Source: Spirochaetota bacterium (GTDB taxonomy: Bacteria > Spirochaetota > Spirochaetia > Treponematales > Treponemataceae). Taken from it: 64,000 bases of DNA. The position numbers and the translations under genes are program-made. The notes beneath the pieces are model-generated. The model had not been told where the DNA came from and made no database searches. It saw nothing but the letters and a program-made list of their open reading frames with translations. Position 1 is the stretch's first letter, and every line of letters begins with the position of its first letter. Positions 31,857-40,193 of the stretch are shown in pieces. The stretch lies in NCBI GenBank assembly GCA_023443865.1, contig JAEZST010000006.1, forward strand, positions 1-64,000, written 5' to 3'.

Positions 31857-31905
31857 GGCCCCATATTCGCACGTTCGATCGGATTCGGCAATGCGTACGC
31901 CCGTT

Positions 31906-31921
31906 CGTGACGAATGTCACG
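31906..31921. promoter_or_regulatory. Perfect inverted repeat in a divergent intergenic region
   Basis: CGTGACGAATGTCACG has six-base arms around GAAT and lies between the QueG-like gene and the rhodanese gene, 50 bases from the former and 65 from the latter. It has the size of an operator for a dimeric regulator, unknown here. Confidence 0.4.
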
Positions 31922-31985
31922 GTCCCTCGATCGCCTTTGTTTTATGTTGTAAGGTACGCAGGGCACTGCGAGAAGGAGTGAATCT

Positions 31986-32393
31986 ATGAAGAAAACCCTC
32001 GGTTTCCTTATCGTTTCCATGGCGGCGGCCTCTCTGTCCGTTGCGGCCCAAGTCGCGCCGGCAATAGCCCCCTATCGCGCGCTTTCGCCGGCGGAGGCGA
32101 AGAAGACGCTCGAACAGGACAAGACCGCCGTTCTTCTGGACGTGCGGACGCCCGAAGAGCACGCGCAAAGGCATATTCCCGGCAGCGTTCTGATACCGGA
32201 TTACGAACTGGCCGCCCGCATGGGGAAGGAACTGCCGGATAAAAACGCGCCCATTATCGTCTATTGCCGGTCGGGAAACCGAAGCAGAAACGCGGCGCTG
32301 AAATTGCTGCAAGCCGGGTATACCCGCGTATACGACGCGGGGGGAATCAACGCCTGGCCCTACCCTACCGAATCGGGACCCTACGGGCGGTGA
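31986..32393 (+). CDS. Exported rhodanese-like protein
   Basis: The 135-residue protein has a signal peptide (about 1-21) and one rhodanese domain. VLLDVRTPEEHAQRHIPGSV and the active-site loop CRSGNRS (Cys94 to Ser100) are intact, so persulphide transfer is possible. Periplasmic rhodaneses of this size are linked to sulphide or cyanide handling. GAAGGAG lies seven bases before the ATG. Confidence 0.87.
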   Translation: MKKTLGFLIVSMAAASLSVAAQVAPAIAPYRALSPAEAKKTLEQDKTAVLLDVRTPEEHAQRHIPGSVLIPDYELAARMGKELPDKNAPIIVYCRSGNRSRNAALKLLQAGYTRVYDAGGINAWPYPTESGPYGR

Positions 32394-32520
32394 ACGGCAC
32401 GGCGCCGGCAGGATCGGTCAACCCGGCATTCTCGGATGACCTGTCTTATCAGTAATTGCTCTCAACACACGGAGGCACGTGCCGATACTATGAACAGCAT
32501 CGCGGATGCGGGGAGCGACC

Positions 32521-33528
32521 ATGAACGTTTCGTATGAACGAATGTCCGGGACCTTGTTCGGGGTCTTGATGAAATACGGATTCTCCGAGGCCGACGCCTC
32601 GAGTCTCGCCGAAATATTTACCGATAATACCTTCGACGGGGTATTTTCCCACGGGATCAAGCGTTTTCCGGGCTTCGTCCAGTACGTCGAGCTTGGCCTG
32701 GTTAAGCCGCGCGCAAAGCCGGCGCGGCTGCGGAAAAAGGGTAACTTTGAACAGTGGGACGGCCGGCTCGGCGCCGGACCACTGAACGCCCTGCGCGCCA
32801 TGGACCGGGCGGTGCGTATCGCGAAGCGCAAGGGCTTTTCCCTCGTGACGCTTCGCAACACCAACCACTGGATGCGCGCCGCGACCTACGGACTGTACGC
32901 CGCCTCCCGGGGCATGCTGAGCGTTTCCTTCACGAACACCAAGGCCAATATGCCTCCCTGGGGCGCCAAGGAACCCAGGATCGGCAACAATCCCTTCGTG
33001 CTCGCCGTACCCGACGGGGACCGGACGATCATACTCGATACAGCCATATCGCAGTATTCTTACGGGAAGCTTTCCAATCACCTGGAAGAAAGGCGCGACT
33101 TTCCCTTTCCCGGCGGCTTTGACGCGGACGGACGGCTCACCGTTAAGCCCGAGGCGATCGCGGAATCGGGCAGGATGCTCCCCATCGGCTATTGGAAGGG
33201 CTCGGGCCTCTCGCTTCTCCTCGATCTATTCGTCTCGATCCTTTCCGACGGCAGAACCACCCGCGAGATCGAGGAATTGGGCGGGGGAGAGCGTGAATTC
33301 GGGATATCACAGGCCTTCATGTGCTTTAACCCCGACTTCTTCGGAGCGGGCGACAGGCGGAGAAACCTGATACGGACTACGCTCGAATACGTAAAGGGCG
33401 CCGCCCTTGCCGAAGGGTTCGAGGCTATCCGCTACCCCGGGGAGCGGAGCGCGCTCTCCCGAAAAGAGCACTTCATGAAGGGCGTGGAGCTGCCGGACGA
33501 TCTGTGGCGAAAAATCGCGGTCCTTTAG
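32521..33528 (+). CDS. Malate/L-lactate dehydrogenase family protein, YiaK (2,3-diketogulonate reductase) type
   Basis: The 335-residue protein keeps GVFSHGIKRFP with the catalytic histidine (His44), EQWDGRLGAGPLNA, LRNTNHWMRA, MPPWGAKEPRIGNNPF and LPIGYWKGSGLSLLLD. All closely follow E. coli YiaK, an NADH-dependent reductase of 2,3-diketo-L-gulonate in the breakdown of ascorbate-like and pentose-related acids. The ATG at 32521 follows GGGGAG; an ATG 15 bases earlier is less suitable. It stands alone, without the yia pathway genes, so the true substrate is open. Confidence 0.85.
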   Translation: MNVSYERMSGTLFGVLMKYGFSEADASSLAEIFTDNTFDGVFSHGIKRFPGFVQYVELGLVKPRAKPARLRKKGNFEQWDGRLGAGPLNALRAMDRAVRIAKRKGFSLVTLRNTNHWMRAATYGLYAASRGMLSVSFTNTKANMPPWGAKEPRIGNNPFVLAVPDGDRTIILDTAISQYSYGKLSNHLEERRDFPFPGGFDADGRLTVKPEAIAESGRMLPIGYWKGSGLSLLLDLFVSILSDGRTTREIEELGGGEREFGISQAFMCFNPDFFGAGDRRRNLIRTTLEYVKGAALAEGFEAIRYPGERSALSRKEHFMKGVELPDDLWRKIAVL

Positions 33529-33583
33529 GAATCGGGTGGAACGACTCCGAATGCGGCTATTCCCCGCGTCGGCCATAATCCTT

Positions 33584-33596
33584 TATACTCGCCCCC
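33584..33596 (+). promoter_or_regulatory. -10 box seven bases before the RlmN-like start
   Basis: TATACT (33584-33589) is followed by CGCCCCC and the ATG at 33597. No ribosome site fits. TTCCCC 18 bases upstream is a weak -35. Confidence 0.5.
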
Positions 33597-34700
33597 ATGA
33601 GCCTTCACCGCCCGGATATATTCGGCATGACAGAGTCGGACCTCGCCGCGGAATTTGCCCGCCGCTACGGCAAGGGCCGCTTCCATGCCCGCGCGACATT
33701 GAGCCATCTCTACGGGATGGGTTCCCTCGCGGGGCTCGCCGAGCGGGAAGAATTCCGGGACAATCGGGCGCTGGCGAACGGAATATTCGAGGATTTTAAC
33801 CGCGCCCTCCCGCCCGTCGCCAGAACGGAACGGGAAGGCGATACCGTGAAGTTTGCCCTTACCCTGGAAGACGGGTACGAGATAGAGGCCGTAATCGTTC
33901 CCATGGCGACCCACACGACCCTGTGCGTTTCGACCCAGGCGGGTTGCGCCAGGGGGTGCGCCTTCTGCCGAACGGGGTCCATGGGCCTCGGGAGAAACCT
34001 GAGCGCGGGAGAAATCACGGCACAGTACCTGACGGCGCGCTTTTTCTTCGGCGCGGATATAAAAAACGCCGTTTTTATGGGGATGGGGGAGCCCTTCGAC
34101 AACTTCGGCGCCTTCCGCGCGGCGGTGGAAATTCTTACCGATCCCCGGGGAGCGGCGCTTTTAGGCGGAAACGTCAGCGTTTCCACCTGCGGACACGTTC
34201 CGGGCTTGGAGCGGTTCGCCGAACTCGCGGCGCGGCGCGAAGAGGGTACGGACGGAAGGGCCCGCTTCGACCTGGTTACCGTGGCGGTAAGCCTTCATTC
34301 CGCCCTGGACGGGGTACGCAGTTCCCTCATGCCGGTCAATCGAACGTGGCCGCTCGCGCGGTTAAAACAGGCCCTACTGGCCCTCCCCCACTCCCGCGTC
34401 AAGGACCGTCTGTATTTCGAGTACCTGGTCATTCCCGGTTTAAACGATACCGCAGGGGCCGCGGACGCCCTGCGCGCCTATCTCGAGGGACTCACGGCAA
34501 AGGTAAACCTGATCGCCTTCGTGGCCCCGGAGCGGAGCGCCCTGCCTTCCGCGACGGAAGCCGACGTGGAACGGTTCTGGCGCCTCCTTAGGGAGCGGGG
34601 CATTCCGGCCTTCACGCGCAAGGGTAAGGGAGCGGGAATCCGGGCTTCTTGCGGCCAACTCGCGTCGGAACGCGGCCCTTCGCCCCGAACGGGGGCTTAG
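33597..34700 (+). CDS. Radical SAM RNA methyltransferase of the RlmN/Cfr family
   Basis: The 367-residue protein carries the radical SAM motif CARGCAFC near 118-125, FMGMGEPFDNF and SVSTCGHVPGL, and late in the chain RASCGQLA with the cysteine that RlmN methylates transiently. RlmN methylates C2 of A2503 in 23S rRNA and A37 in some tRNAs; Cfr methylates C8 of A2503 and gives antibiotic resistance. The sequence is divergent from both, so a paralogue is possible. It converges with the DUF523 gene, overlapping by four bases at the stops. Confidence 0.8.
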   Translation: MSLHRPDIFGMTESDLAAEFARRYGKGRFHARATLSHLYGMGSLAGLAEREEFRDNRALANGIFEDFNRALPPVARTEREGDTVKFALTLEDGYEIEAVIVPMATHTTLCVSTQAGCARGCAFCRTGSMGLGRNLSAGEITAQYLTARFFFGADIKNAVFMGMGEPFDNFGAFRAAVEILTDPRGAALLGGNVSVSTCGHVPGLERFAELAARREEGTDGRARFDLVTVAVSLHSALDGVRSSLMPVNRTWPLARLKQALLALPHSRVKDRLYFEYLVIPGLNDTAGAADALRAYLEGLTAKVNLIAFVAPERSALPSATEADVERFWRLLRERGIPAFTRKGKGAGIRASCGQLASERGPSPRTGA

Positions 34701-35686
34701 GTCAATTCCGCGTCTTCGGCGGGGGGCGGGTCGTCCGCGGCGTCCGATTCGTCCGATTCGGGAGACCCGGAGCCGGACCGGTCGTAATGGACGGGAACGG
34801 GACCGAACAGCAGGTTTTGCCGCGACGTAACGATCTCGAGGGAAAGCAATTCAGCCGCGATACGGGTCATGCCGCGCTCCTCGGTAGGCATTTTGACGGT
34901 TTCCGACTCAATCCCGAACCGCTTATTCAGGAATCGGTAATTTTTCCACAGAGACTGCTTTATATTCTGGATGTCTGAGGGCCTGCGCAAAAGGTCGAGC
35001 ATCCGCCGCTTCAGGGCCTGCAGGGCCTCCGGTCCAACCCCTTTCAAACTGGCGATTTCCTTTCCCAGGCTATCGGCCTCGGAACGCGAGAGTTCCTGAC
35101 AGAGGAATTTGAGGATATGCCAACACTCCACGGCCTCTCCCGCCCGGTCAAAGGGCTTTGCGTCGAGCCACAGGAAGGCGAAGAGCCTGCGCCGCCAGTC
35201 CCACCACCGTATGGGGCTTTGCAGGTCGGGAGCGGGTATCAGGAAGAAGCCCTTTTCCAGGAGGAGGGAGCCGAAAATGCCGGGCGGATGGCCGAGGCGG
35301 CGGTTTTTGAGCGAGGTGCGGTACACGCCGCAGGAGGGGCTGCCTTCCATAAAAACGAAGGCCTTGATCCCGGCGCGTTCCAGGGAATCGAGGCAGGCCG
35401 CGCAGCCCAGGCGCATCCAATCCCCGAGTACGTCCCCGTCCCGGGATTTGACTTCCGCCTTTCCGGCCCAAAAATCGTCGCCGTTGCCGCCCCGAAGGCT
35501 CACCGGCACCCGGGGAACGCCGAGGCCGCTCATGACTTCGGGACAGACGGGATGCCACACGAAATCGGCGCGCTCCCGCCCGATCAGGCGGGTTACGTCC
35601 TGACCCTTGCCGTTATAGCGTACTTTCGCCCCGAATTGGCAGGCGGATATCCCGATGTGGATCTTCTCTTTTATGATCGCGTCCAT
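34697..35686 (-). CDS. DUF523 family protein with a C-terminal extension
   Basis: The 329-residue protein has the DUF523 cysteine pattern: ISACQFGAKVRYNG (Cys16), HPVCPEVMSGLGVPR (Cys48), GCAACLDSLE and FMEGSPSCGVY. The family is thought to bind iron-sulphur or metal, with recent links to 2-thiouracil desulphidation. The remaining half, after residue 140, is not recognised with confidence; it is helical, ends in an acidic tail, and is about the size of the DUF1722 domain seen fused in YbgA-like proteins. Confidence 0.78.
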   Translation of the reverse strand: MDAIIKEKIHIGISACQFGAKVRYNGKGQDVTRLIGRERADFVWHPVCPEVMSGLGVPRVPVSLRGGNGDDFWAGKAEVKSRDGDVLGDWMRLGCAACLDSLERAGIKAFVFMEGSPSCGVYRTSLKNRRLGHPPGIFGSLLLEKGFFLIPAPDLQSPIRWWDWRRRLFAFLWLDAKPFDRAGEAVECWHILKFLCQELSRSEADSLGKEIASLKGVGPEALQALKRRMLDLLRRPSDIQNIKQSLWKNYRFLNKRFGIESETVKMPTEERGMTRIAAELLSLEIVTSRQNLLFGPVPVHYDRSGSGSPESDESDAADDPPPAEDAELT

Positions 35687-35698
35687 GCGTCAAGTATA
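35687..35698 (-). promoter_or_regulatory. -10 box six bases before the DUF523 start
   Basis: TATACT (35693-35698, minus strand) is followed by TGACGC and the ATG at 35686. No ribosome site is present. Confidence 0.5.
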
Positions 35699-35739
35699 GT
35701 CGCGTGCCGCCGTCTTTGCACGAGGCCGAGAAACCGTCC

Positions 35740-36174
35740 TTAGTAGGTTTCCATGATTTTCTCGCAAATCATGAAGGCGGCGGGGCAATAGAGGGAATCA
35801 AGCGCGAGGCCGCCGAGCTTTCGGCGTATGTTTACCGAATTGGTATGGGGAAAATTGACGCAGGAGAGGGTTCTCACGTCGTAAATGGAGCAGGTATTGT
35901 CGGCGTTTTGGAAGGGACAGGGCAGTTCGCGGAGCATGAAGCCTACCCCGTCGGGGTCCTGTTGCAGGTAATCCGCGTGAAAGCGCTTGGGATCGGCGCC
36001 GATCGCCGCGCAAACGTGCTTTACGTCGGTATTGCGAAAGATGGGTCCCATATTGCGGCAGCACAGGCCGCACGCGGTGCAGTCGATTCCGCCGAAGACC
36101 TCTTCGTGCCACGCGTGAATTTGCCGCTCGATGCCCGGTATATTCCGCTTTGACAGCAGGCGAAGCTTTTTCAT
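35740..36174 (-). CDS. YkgJ family cysteine-cluster protein
   Basis: The 144-residue protein has CTACGLCCRNMG, LPCPFQNADNTCSIYDVRTLSC and a late Cys, the metal-binding pattern of YkgJ (UPF0153). The family is often annotated as an iron-sulphur or zinc protein of unknown job. The frame is open upstream of this ATG and the added residues look like a coding helix (FEAILERSKAKH). A perfect AGGAGG at 36235-36240 lies six bases before an ATA codon at 36226-36228, so the true start may be there. Confidence 0.8.
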   Translation of the reverse strand: MKKLRLLSKRNIPGIERQIHAWHEEVFGGIDCTACGLCCRNMGPIFRNTDVKHVCAAIGADPKRFHADYLQQDPDGVGFMLRELPCPFQNADNTCSIYDVRTLSCVNFPHTNSVNIRRKLGGLALDSLYCPAAFMICEKIMETY

Positions 36175-36327
36175 GATTTCCCGGTGCTTCGCCTTGCTTC
36201 GTTCCAGTATGGCTTCAAACTCGTTTATTCGGTGCCTCCTCGTTACGCTAATGTCGATACGGGACCGGCAGTATACACGGAATCGGCGACGGAGAAAACC
36301 CTTTGAAAGGGCGCCTCCGGACGGGGG

Positions 36328-37491
36328 CTAGAGCAAGGCCTGCCAGATCTGTATTACCGGAAGGATAATGCAAACCGCGATAAACACGATTTCCAGGACC
36401 AGGGTCCGGCGTTCCGCGTTGTCGGTCTTCACCATCTCGTATACCGAGGTCAATATGTCCAGCCGGCGTTCCACCGACCTGCTCCAACCGTCGGTATTGA
36501 AAAGGGAGCACAGGCGGTCGTAAATCTGGCCAAGGTAATAGTCGCCGATGATTTTCGAGGAGTTTTCCAGGTTTTCCAGCACGAACAGGGCGACGAACCG
36601 CAAGGATTGAATGCGCGCGAATTTCTTCCTCACGGCGCCCACGGGGGCCCGGCCACGGCGGGAGAAGGAGCTAAGGTCGCGTTCGGCCTCGTCGAGCCGC
36701 TTGTCCAACAGGCGGTCCAACACGCGCAATTCCAGCAGGCGGTAGTTCGCGTGCTCGATCATGAGAAGGATATCCTCGTACTCGCCCCGGGGATCAACGA
36801 TAAAGCAGCGGTCAAGGTCGAAGACCGCCATATCGGTCGCGGCGTAGGAAAAGGGCTTCGCGAGGGTTTCCGCGATCTTTTGCTCGTGGATCTCCTCGCC
36901 GGCCGGGGCGCCCATCATCAACGAGGCGATGGCGGTACGGTTTTTTTCCACGTACCGTTCCGGGCCCTCGGGGCATTCCAGCATGCAAAAGGCGATGTAG
37001 GTTTCAAAATCCTTGCCCGGATTTGAGGCTGGATCCAGGATGGCGGGGCGGATCAAATCGATCAATTCGCCAAAGAGGCGGTCGGCCCACGCCGAGAGGG
37101 TGATCGTATCGGCCGGCGAGGCGCTCGCGGAGCCTTCCCCCGGCCGGGACGAACGGACGACGGGCGCCCTGGCAAGGGTTTCGAGACCCGCAAGGCCCGT
37201 CGCGACGCGGATGCGGAGGCATACGGTAATGGCGCCGTCCTCGTAGACCTTCGCCTCGGCTTTGAGCGCTCCGTACCCTTCGCAGGAGGCGGGCCGCAGC
37301 GGGACGAGAAACGGCCGGGGAAGCGACAAAGAGGCGGGCGTGTCGCGGCGCGCGGGAGCCCTGACGGTGGGCCCTTCCTCCCTTACCGCGAGCGTTCGTT
37401 GCAGGGCGTTCAGGTCAATGGCCCTGCCAACGTCGAAAATCCTGAAAAAAACGAGCTCATGCAGCCGGATATCGTTACTCTTTTTAGCCAT
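36328..37491 (-). CDS. Membrane-anchored protein resembling the DUF155/RMD1 family
   Basis: The 387-residue protein has an N-terminal LHELVFFRIFDVGRAIDL, a long central region with many charged residues, and an ending EMVKTDNAERRTLVLEIVFIAVCIILPVIQIWQ with a single C-terminal membrane segment. The order (soluble domain with a DVGR start, paired helices, conserved late ILTSVYEMV, C-terminal anchor) recalls DUF155/RMD1 proteins, whose bacterial role is unknown. The match is by overall shape only. TATACT sits six bases before the ATG at 37491, so earlier starts are unlikely. Confidence 0.6.
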   Translation of the reverse strand: MAKKSNDIRLHELVFFRIFDVGRAIDLNALQRTLAVREEGPTVRAPARRDTPASLSLPRPFLVPLRPASCEGYGALKAEAKVYEDGAITVCLRIRVATGLAGLETLARAPVVRSSRPGEGSASASPADTITLSAWADRLFGELIDLIRPAILDPASNPGKDFETYIAFCMLECPEGPERYVEKNRTAIASLMMGAPAGEEIHEQKIAETLAKPFSYAATDMAVFDLDRCFIVDPRGEYEDILLMIEHANYRLLELRVLDRLLDKRLDEAERDLSSFSRRGRAPVGAVRKKFARIQSLRFVALFVLENLENSSKIIGDYYLGQIYDRLCSLFNTDGWSRSVERRLDILTSVYEMVKTDNAERRTLVLEIVFIAVCIILPVIQIWQALL

Positions 37492-37503
37492 ACCCACAGT
37501 ATA
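37492..37503 (-). promoter_or_regulatory. -10 box six bases before the DUF155-like start
   Basis: TATACT (37498-37503, minus strand) is followed by GTGGGT and the ATG at 37491. Confidence 0.5.
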
Positions 37504-37548
37504 CACGTTTTTTCGCGATAGGTACCCGCGCGTTTCGCCGGAATGCGC

Positions 37549-37560
37549 CATACTTAAGCC
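37549..37560 (+). promoter_or_regulatory. -10 box six bases before the DUF72 start
   Basis: CATACT (37549-37554) is followed by TAAGCC and the ATG at 37561. With the minus-strand box at 37498-37503, two such promoters share a gap of 69 bases between divergent genes. Confidence 0.45.
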
Positions 37561-38424
37561 ATGAGCGCAAACCTTTTGGAGCGGGTTCCCTTGGGCACCT
37601 GTTCCTGGAATTACGATTCCTGGATCGGCCTGGCGTACTCCCGCAAGGAACCCTACTCCGCCGCGTATTTATCGGAATATTCGTCCAGGTACCCCACCGT
37701 GGAGGTGGATAGCTGGTTCTACCGCATGCCGGCCCCCCAAGACGCGCGGGAGTATCGCGAGCGCACGCCGGAAGGGTTTACCTTTGCCTGCAAGGTGAGC
37801 GAGCGCATTAGCCTGACGCATGAAAGAAGCAGGGACAAAAGCGCGCCCCTTATTCCCAACCCGGATTTTCTTTCGGCGGGCGCGTACGACGAATACCTGC
37901 GGGGATTGGCTCCCCTGAAAGACCGCGTCTTCCTCGCGGAGCTCGAGTTCGAGTATCTCAATAAGCAAAAAATGAGCGGCGTCGACGAGTTCATGAAACG
38001 GCTCGGGGCCTTCGCCGAGGCGGTGGAACGGGATATCCCGCCTGAGCGGCGGGTGCCGCTCGGCATTGAATGCCGGAACGCGAACTACCTGACACGGGAA
38101 TACTTCCGTTTCCTGAAAGATACGGGGATTGCCCACGTTTTTTCAGAGAAAATGTACCTGCCCCACGTGTACGAGCTGGCGGAAAAGTTCGGAGACCTAA
38201 TCGGCGACCGGTGCGCGGTGAGGCTTCTCGGGGGCGACCGGAAGGAGATCGAGGAAAAGACCAAGGGCGAGTGGAACCGGATCGTCGAGCCCAAGGAAGA
38301 CCTGCCGAAGATCGCGGACGCGATAGCGGAACTGGCGCGGGGAAGCCGCCTGGTGCAGGTATACGTGAATAACCATTTCGAGGGCAGCGCGCCGTTGACG
38401 ATCGAGCGGCTGAAGGAAGCCTGA
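37561..38424 (+). CDS. DUF72 (YecE) family protein
   Basis: The 287-residue protein is a predicted TIM-barrel with PLGTCSWNYDSWIG, VEVDSWFYRMPAPQ, FTFACKVSERISLTH and a late VQVYVNNHFEGSAPLT, all family marks of DUF72/YecE. Its biochemical role is not known. It has no ribosome site and probably a leaderless mRNA. It is separate from the following MFS gene, which has its own -10 box. Confidence 0.88.
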   Translation: MSANLLERVPLGTCSWNYDSWIGLAYSRKEPYSAAYLSEYSSRYPTVEVDSWFYRMPAPQDAREYRERTPEGFTFACKVSERISLTHERSRDKSAPLIPNPDFLSAGAYDEYLRGLAPLKDRVFLAELEFEYLNKQKMSGVDEFMKRLGAFAEAVERDIPPERRVPLGIECRNANYLTREYFRFLKDTGIAHVFSEKMYLPHVYELAEKFGDLIGDRCAVRLLGGDRKEIEEKTKGEWNRIVEPKEDLPKIADAIAELARGSRLVQVYVNNHFEGSAPLTIERLKEA

Positions 38425-38512
38425 GGGAAGGCGGGGCCAACGCTTTCGGAAACCTCCGCGCTTGCCGCGCGGGGCCGCCCGGTTCCGTTTGCCTGCCGAA
38501 CGGGGGATTGAT

Positions 38513-38524
38513 TATATTCGGCTA
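38513..38524 (+). promoter_or_regulatory. Promoter six bases before the MFS start
   Basis: TTGCCT (38489-38494) and TATATT (38513-38518) are 18 bases apart. CGGCTA and then the ATG at 38525 follow, so the mRNA should be leaderless. Confidence 0.6.
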
Positions 38525-39835
38525 ATGCGTAATTGGAAGAAAAACGTGGCCCTCTTCTTGACGGGCCAAACCGTATCGTTATTCGGGTCCTCCCTGGTGC
38601 AGTATGCCCTTATGTGGCACCTGACCCTCGAAACCCGTTCGGGCTGGGTCATGACGGGGTATATAATCGCGGGCTTCCTCCCCGCCTTTTTCCTTTCTCC
38701 CCTGGCGGGGGTCTGGGCCGACCGGTATGACCGGAAGCGTATCATCGCCCTCGCGGACGGCTGTATCGCCCTCGTGAGCCTCGCGGCCGCGGTCCTTCTC
38801 CGGCTCGGCGGCGCGGAGATCCCGCTGATCTTCGCCGTCGCGGCCCTGCGTTCCCTGGGCTCGGCGGTCCATCAGCCGGCGGTGGGGGCATATCTTCCCC
38901 GCATCGTGCCTACGGAGGAACTGACCCGGGTAAACGGCATCAACGGGGGAATACAGAGCGCGCTGATGCTCGTATCCCCCATCGCGGCGGGGGCGCTAAT
39001 CGCCGTCGCCAGCATCCCGGTCATCTTCCTGATAGACGTGGTAACCGCGGCGGGGGCGATCTTCATACTCCTCGCCTTCGTGCGGGAAGAAATACCCGGC
39101 GGCGTAAACGCGGATAAAGCCGACGCGACGGTCGCTTCGGGCGGCGCGGCGGGCGACGCGGGCGCGGCCGGAGGGGGCCACTTCCGGGAATTCCTCGAAG
39201 GGCTGCGGTATATCCGGGAGCACCGGTACCTTCTGTCCTTCTTCGCCTTCATGGGGGCGATGTTCTTCCTCGTGGCGCCGGCCGCCTTCCTCACGCCGAT
39301 CCAGACGGCGAGGAGCTTCGGGCCCGAGGTTTGGAGGCTGACGGCCATCGAAATCGCCTTCTCCGTGGGAATGATGGCGGGAGGCGCACTGATCGCTTCC
39401 TGGGGCGGTTTCGCGAACCGGGTCAAGACCATACTCCTCGGCACCGCGGGCATGGCCGCCTGCACGTTGGGCCTGAGCCTGAGCCCCGCCATACCGGGCC
39501 CTGCCGCCTTCCCGATATACCTCGCCTTCATGGGCGCGTTCGGGGTAGCCCTGCCCTTACTGAACGTGCCTTCCACGGTACTCCTGCAGGAACACGTGGA
39601 CGACCGTTTCCTCGGGAGGACCTTCAGCGTGTACGCCATGATCTCCACCGCGTTCATGCCCGTTGCCATGCTGGTCTTCGGGCCCCTGGCGGATACGATC
39701 GAACTTGAGCCGATACTCTTCGCCTGCGGGGCCGCCATGCTGCTCCTCGCGCTTCTCGTACCCCTCAACCGCCGGCTCATGGAAGCGGGCGTGCCGGTCG
39801 CCGCGAAGGAAGAGCGGCCCGGCGAAACGGCTTAA
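38525..39835 (+). CDS. MFS transporter (DHA3/MefA-like)
   Basis: The 436-residue protein has twelve membrane segments and the MFS loop GVWADRYDRKRI between segments 2 and 3. The opening FLTGQTVSLFGSSLVQYALMWHLTLET is typical of macrolide-efflux-like MefA/DHA3 carriers. It probably exports small hydrophobic compounds. The ATG at 38525 is set by the promoter just upstream; longer forms would start within the promoter region. Confidence 0.87.
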   Translation: MRNWKKNVALFLTGQTVSLFGSSLVQYALMWHLTLETRSGWVMTGYIIAGFLPAFFLSPLAGVWADRYDRKRIIALADGCIALVSLAAAVLLRLGGAEIPLIFAVAALRSLGSAVHQPAVGAYLPRIVPTEELTRVNGINGGIQSALMLVSPIAAGALIAVASIPVIFLIDVVTAAGAIFILLAFVREEIPGGVNADKADATVASGGAAGDAGAAGGGHFREFLEGLRYIREHRYLLSFFAFMGAMFFLVAPAAFLTPIQTARSFGPEVWRLTAIEIAFSVGMMAGGALIASWGGFANRVKTILLGTAGMAACTLGLSLSPAIPGPAAFPIYLAFMGAFGVALPLLNVPSTVLLQEHVDDRFLGRTFSVYAMISTAFMPVAMLVFGPLADTIELEPILFACGAAMLLLALLVPLNRRLMEAGVPVAAKEERPGETA

Positions 39836-39842
39836 ATGACCG

Positions 39843-40119
39843 TCACGCCCGAAAGTTCGAGGCCCGGGCGCGAAAGCCGTTTCGCGGAGGTCCGAGGCCG
39901 CGAAGTCGGAATCCGTGAGCTCGGCGCAATCGAAAACCGAGCCGCGAAGGTGGGCCCGCCGAGGGAGCTCGCGGTGACCCAGGCAAAGTCGCTTTCGGTC
40001 AGGTCACGGGCGCTGAAGTTCGTGAGCACCTGCCGTTCGAGGGAACGTGAGAGCTGGGCGACCTCGCGCACGGTTTCCTCGATATCGCCGATTCCCGTCA
40101 CGGGCGGAGCCGCCGCCAA
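39843..40119 (-). pseudogene. Frameshifted pentapeptide-repeat protein gene
   Basis: The minus strand encodes NFSARDLTESDFAWVTASSL in one frame, then LRGSVFDCAELTDSDFAAS and DLRETAFA in a second, then RASNFRA and a TGA stop in a third. The pieces follow each other and fit the A(D/N)LxxxxF pattern of pentapeptide repeats. Breaks fall at GC runs near 39950 and 39867. An earlier part (EETVREVAQLSRSLERQVL) leads into the first repeat and the frame is open further up toward 40180. Either a decayed gene or sequence errors in GC-rich DNA. Confidence 0.55.
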
Positions 40120-40159
40120 GGGAGTCCCGCCGGGGCGAACTATCCTTCGGTCGGGGAAC

Positions 40160-40193
40160 TTGTCCGCGGTTAACCCGCATGATACGATGGGCC
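40160..40193 (+). promoter_or_regulatory. Promoter just before the EamA start
   Basis: TTGTCC (40160-40165) and TACGAT (40183-40188) are 17 bases apart, with TGA in front of the -10 as an extended element. GGGCC and the ATG at 40194 follow. Confidence 0.6.

Noticed and set aside
31855..31868. A leaderless promoter for the QueG-like gene
   Set aside because: The hexamer at the right distance, GAATAT, matches the -10 consensus too poorly to count.
39832..40119. Reading the minus-strand frame as an intact 95-residue protein
   Set aside because: Only its first half fits pentapeptide repeats; the continuation lies in other frames, so it is listed as a frameshifted gene.
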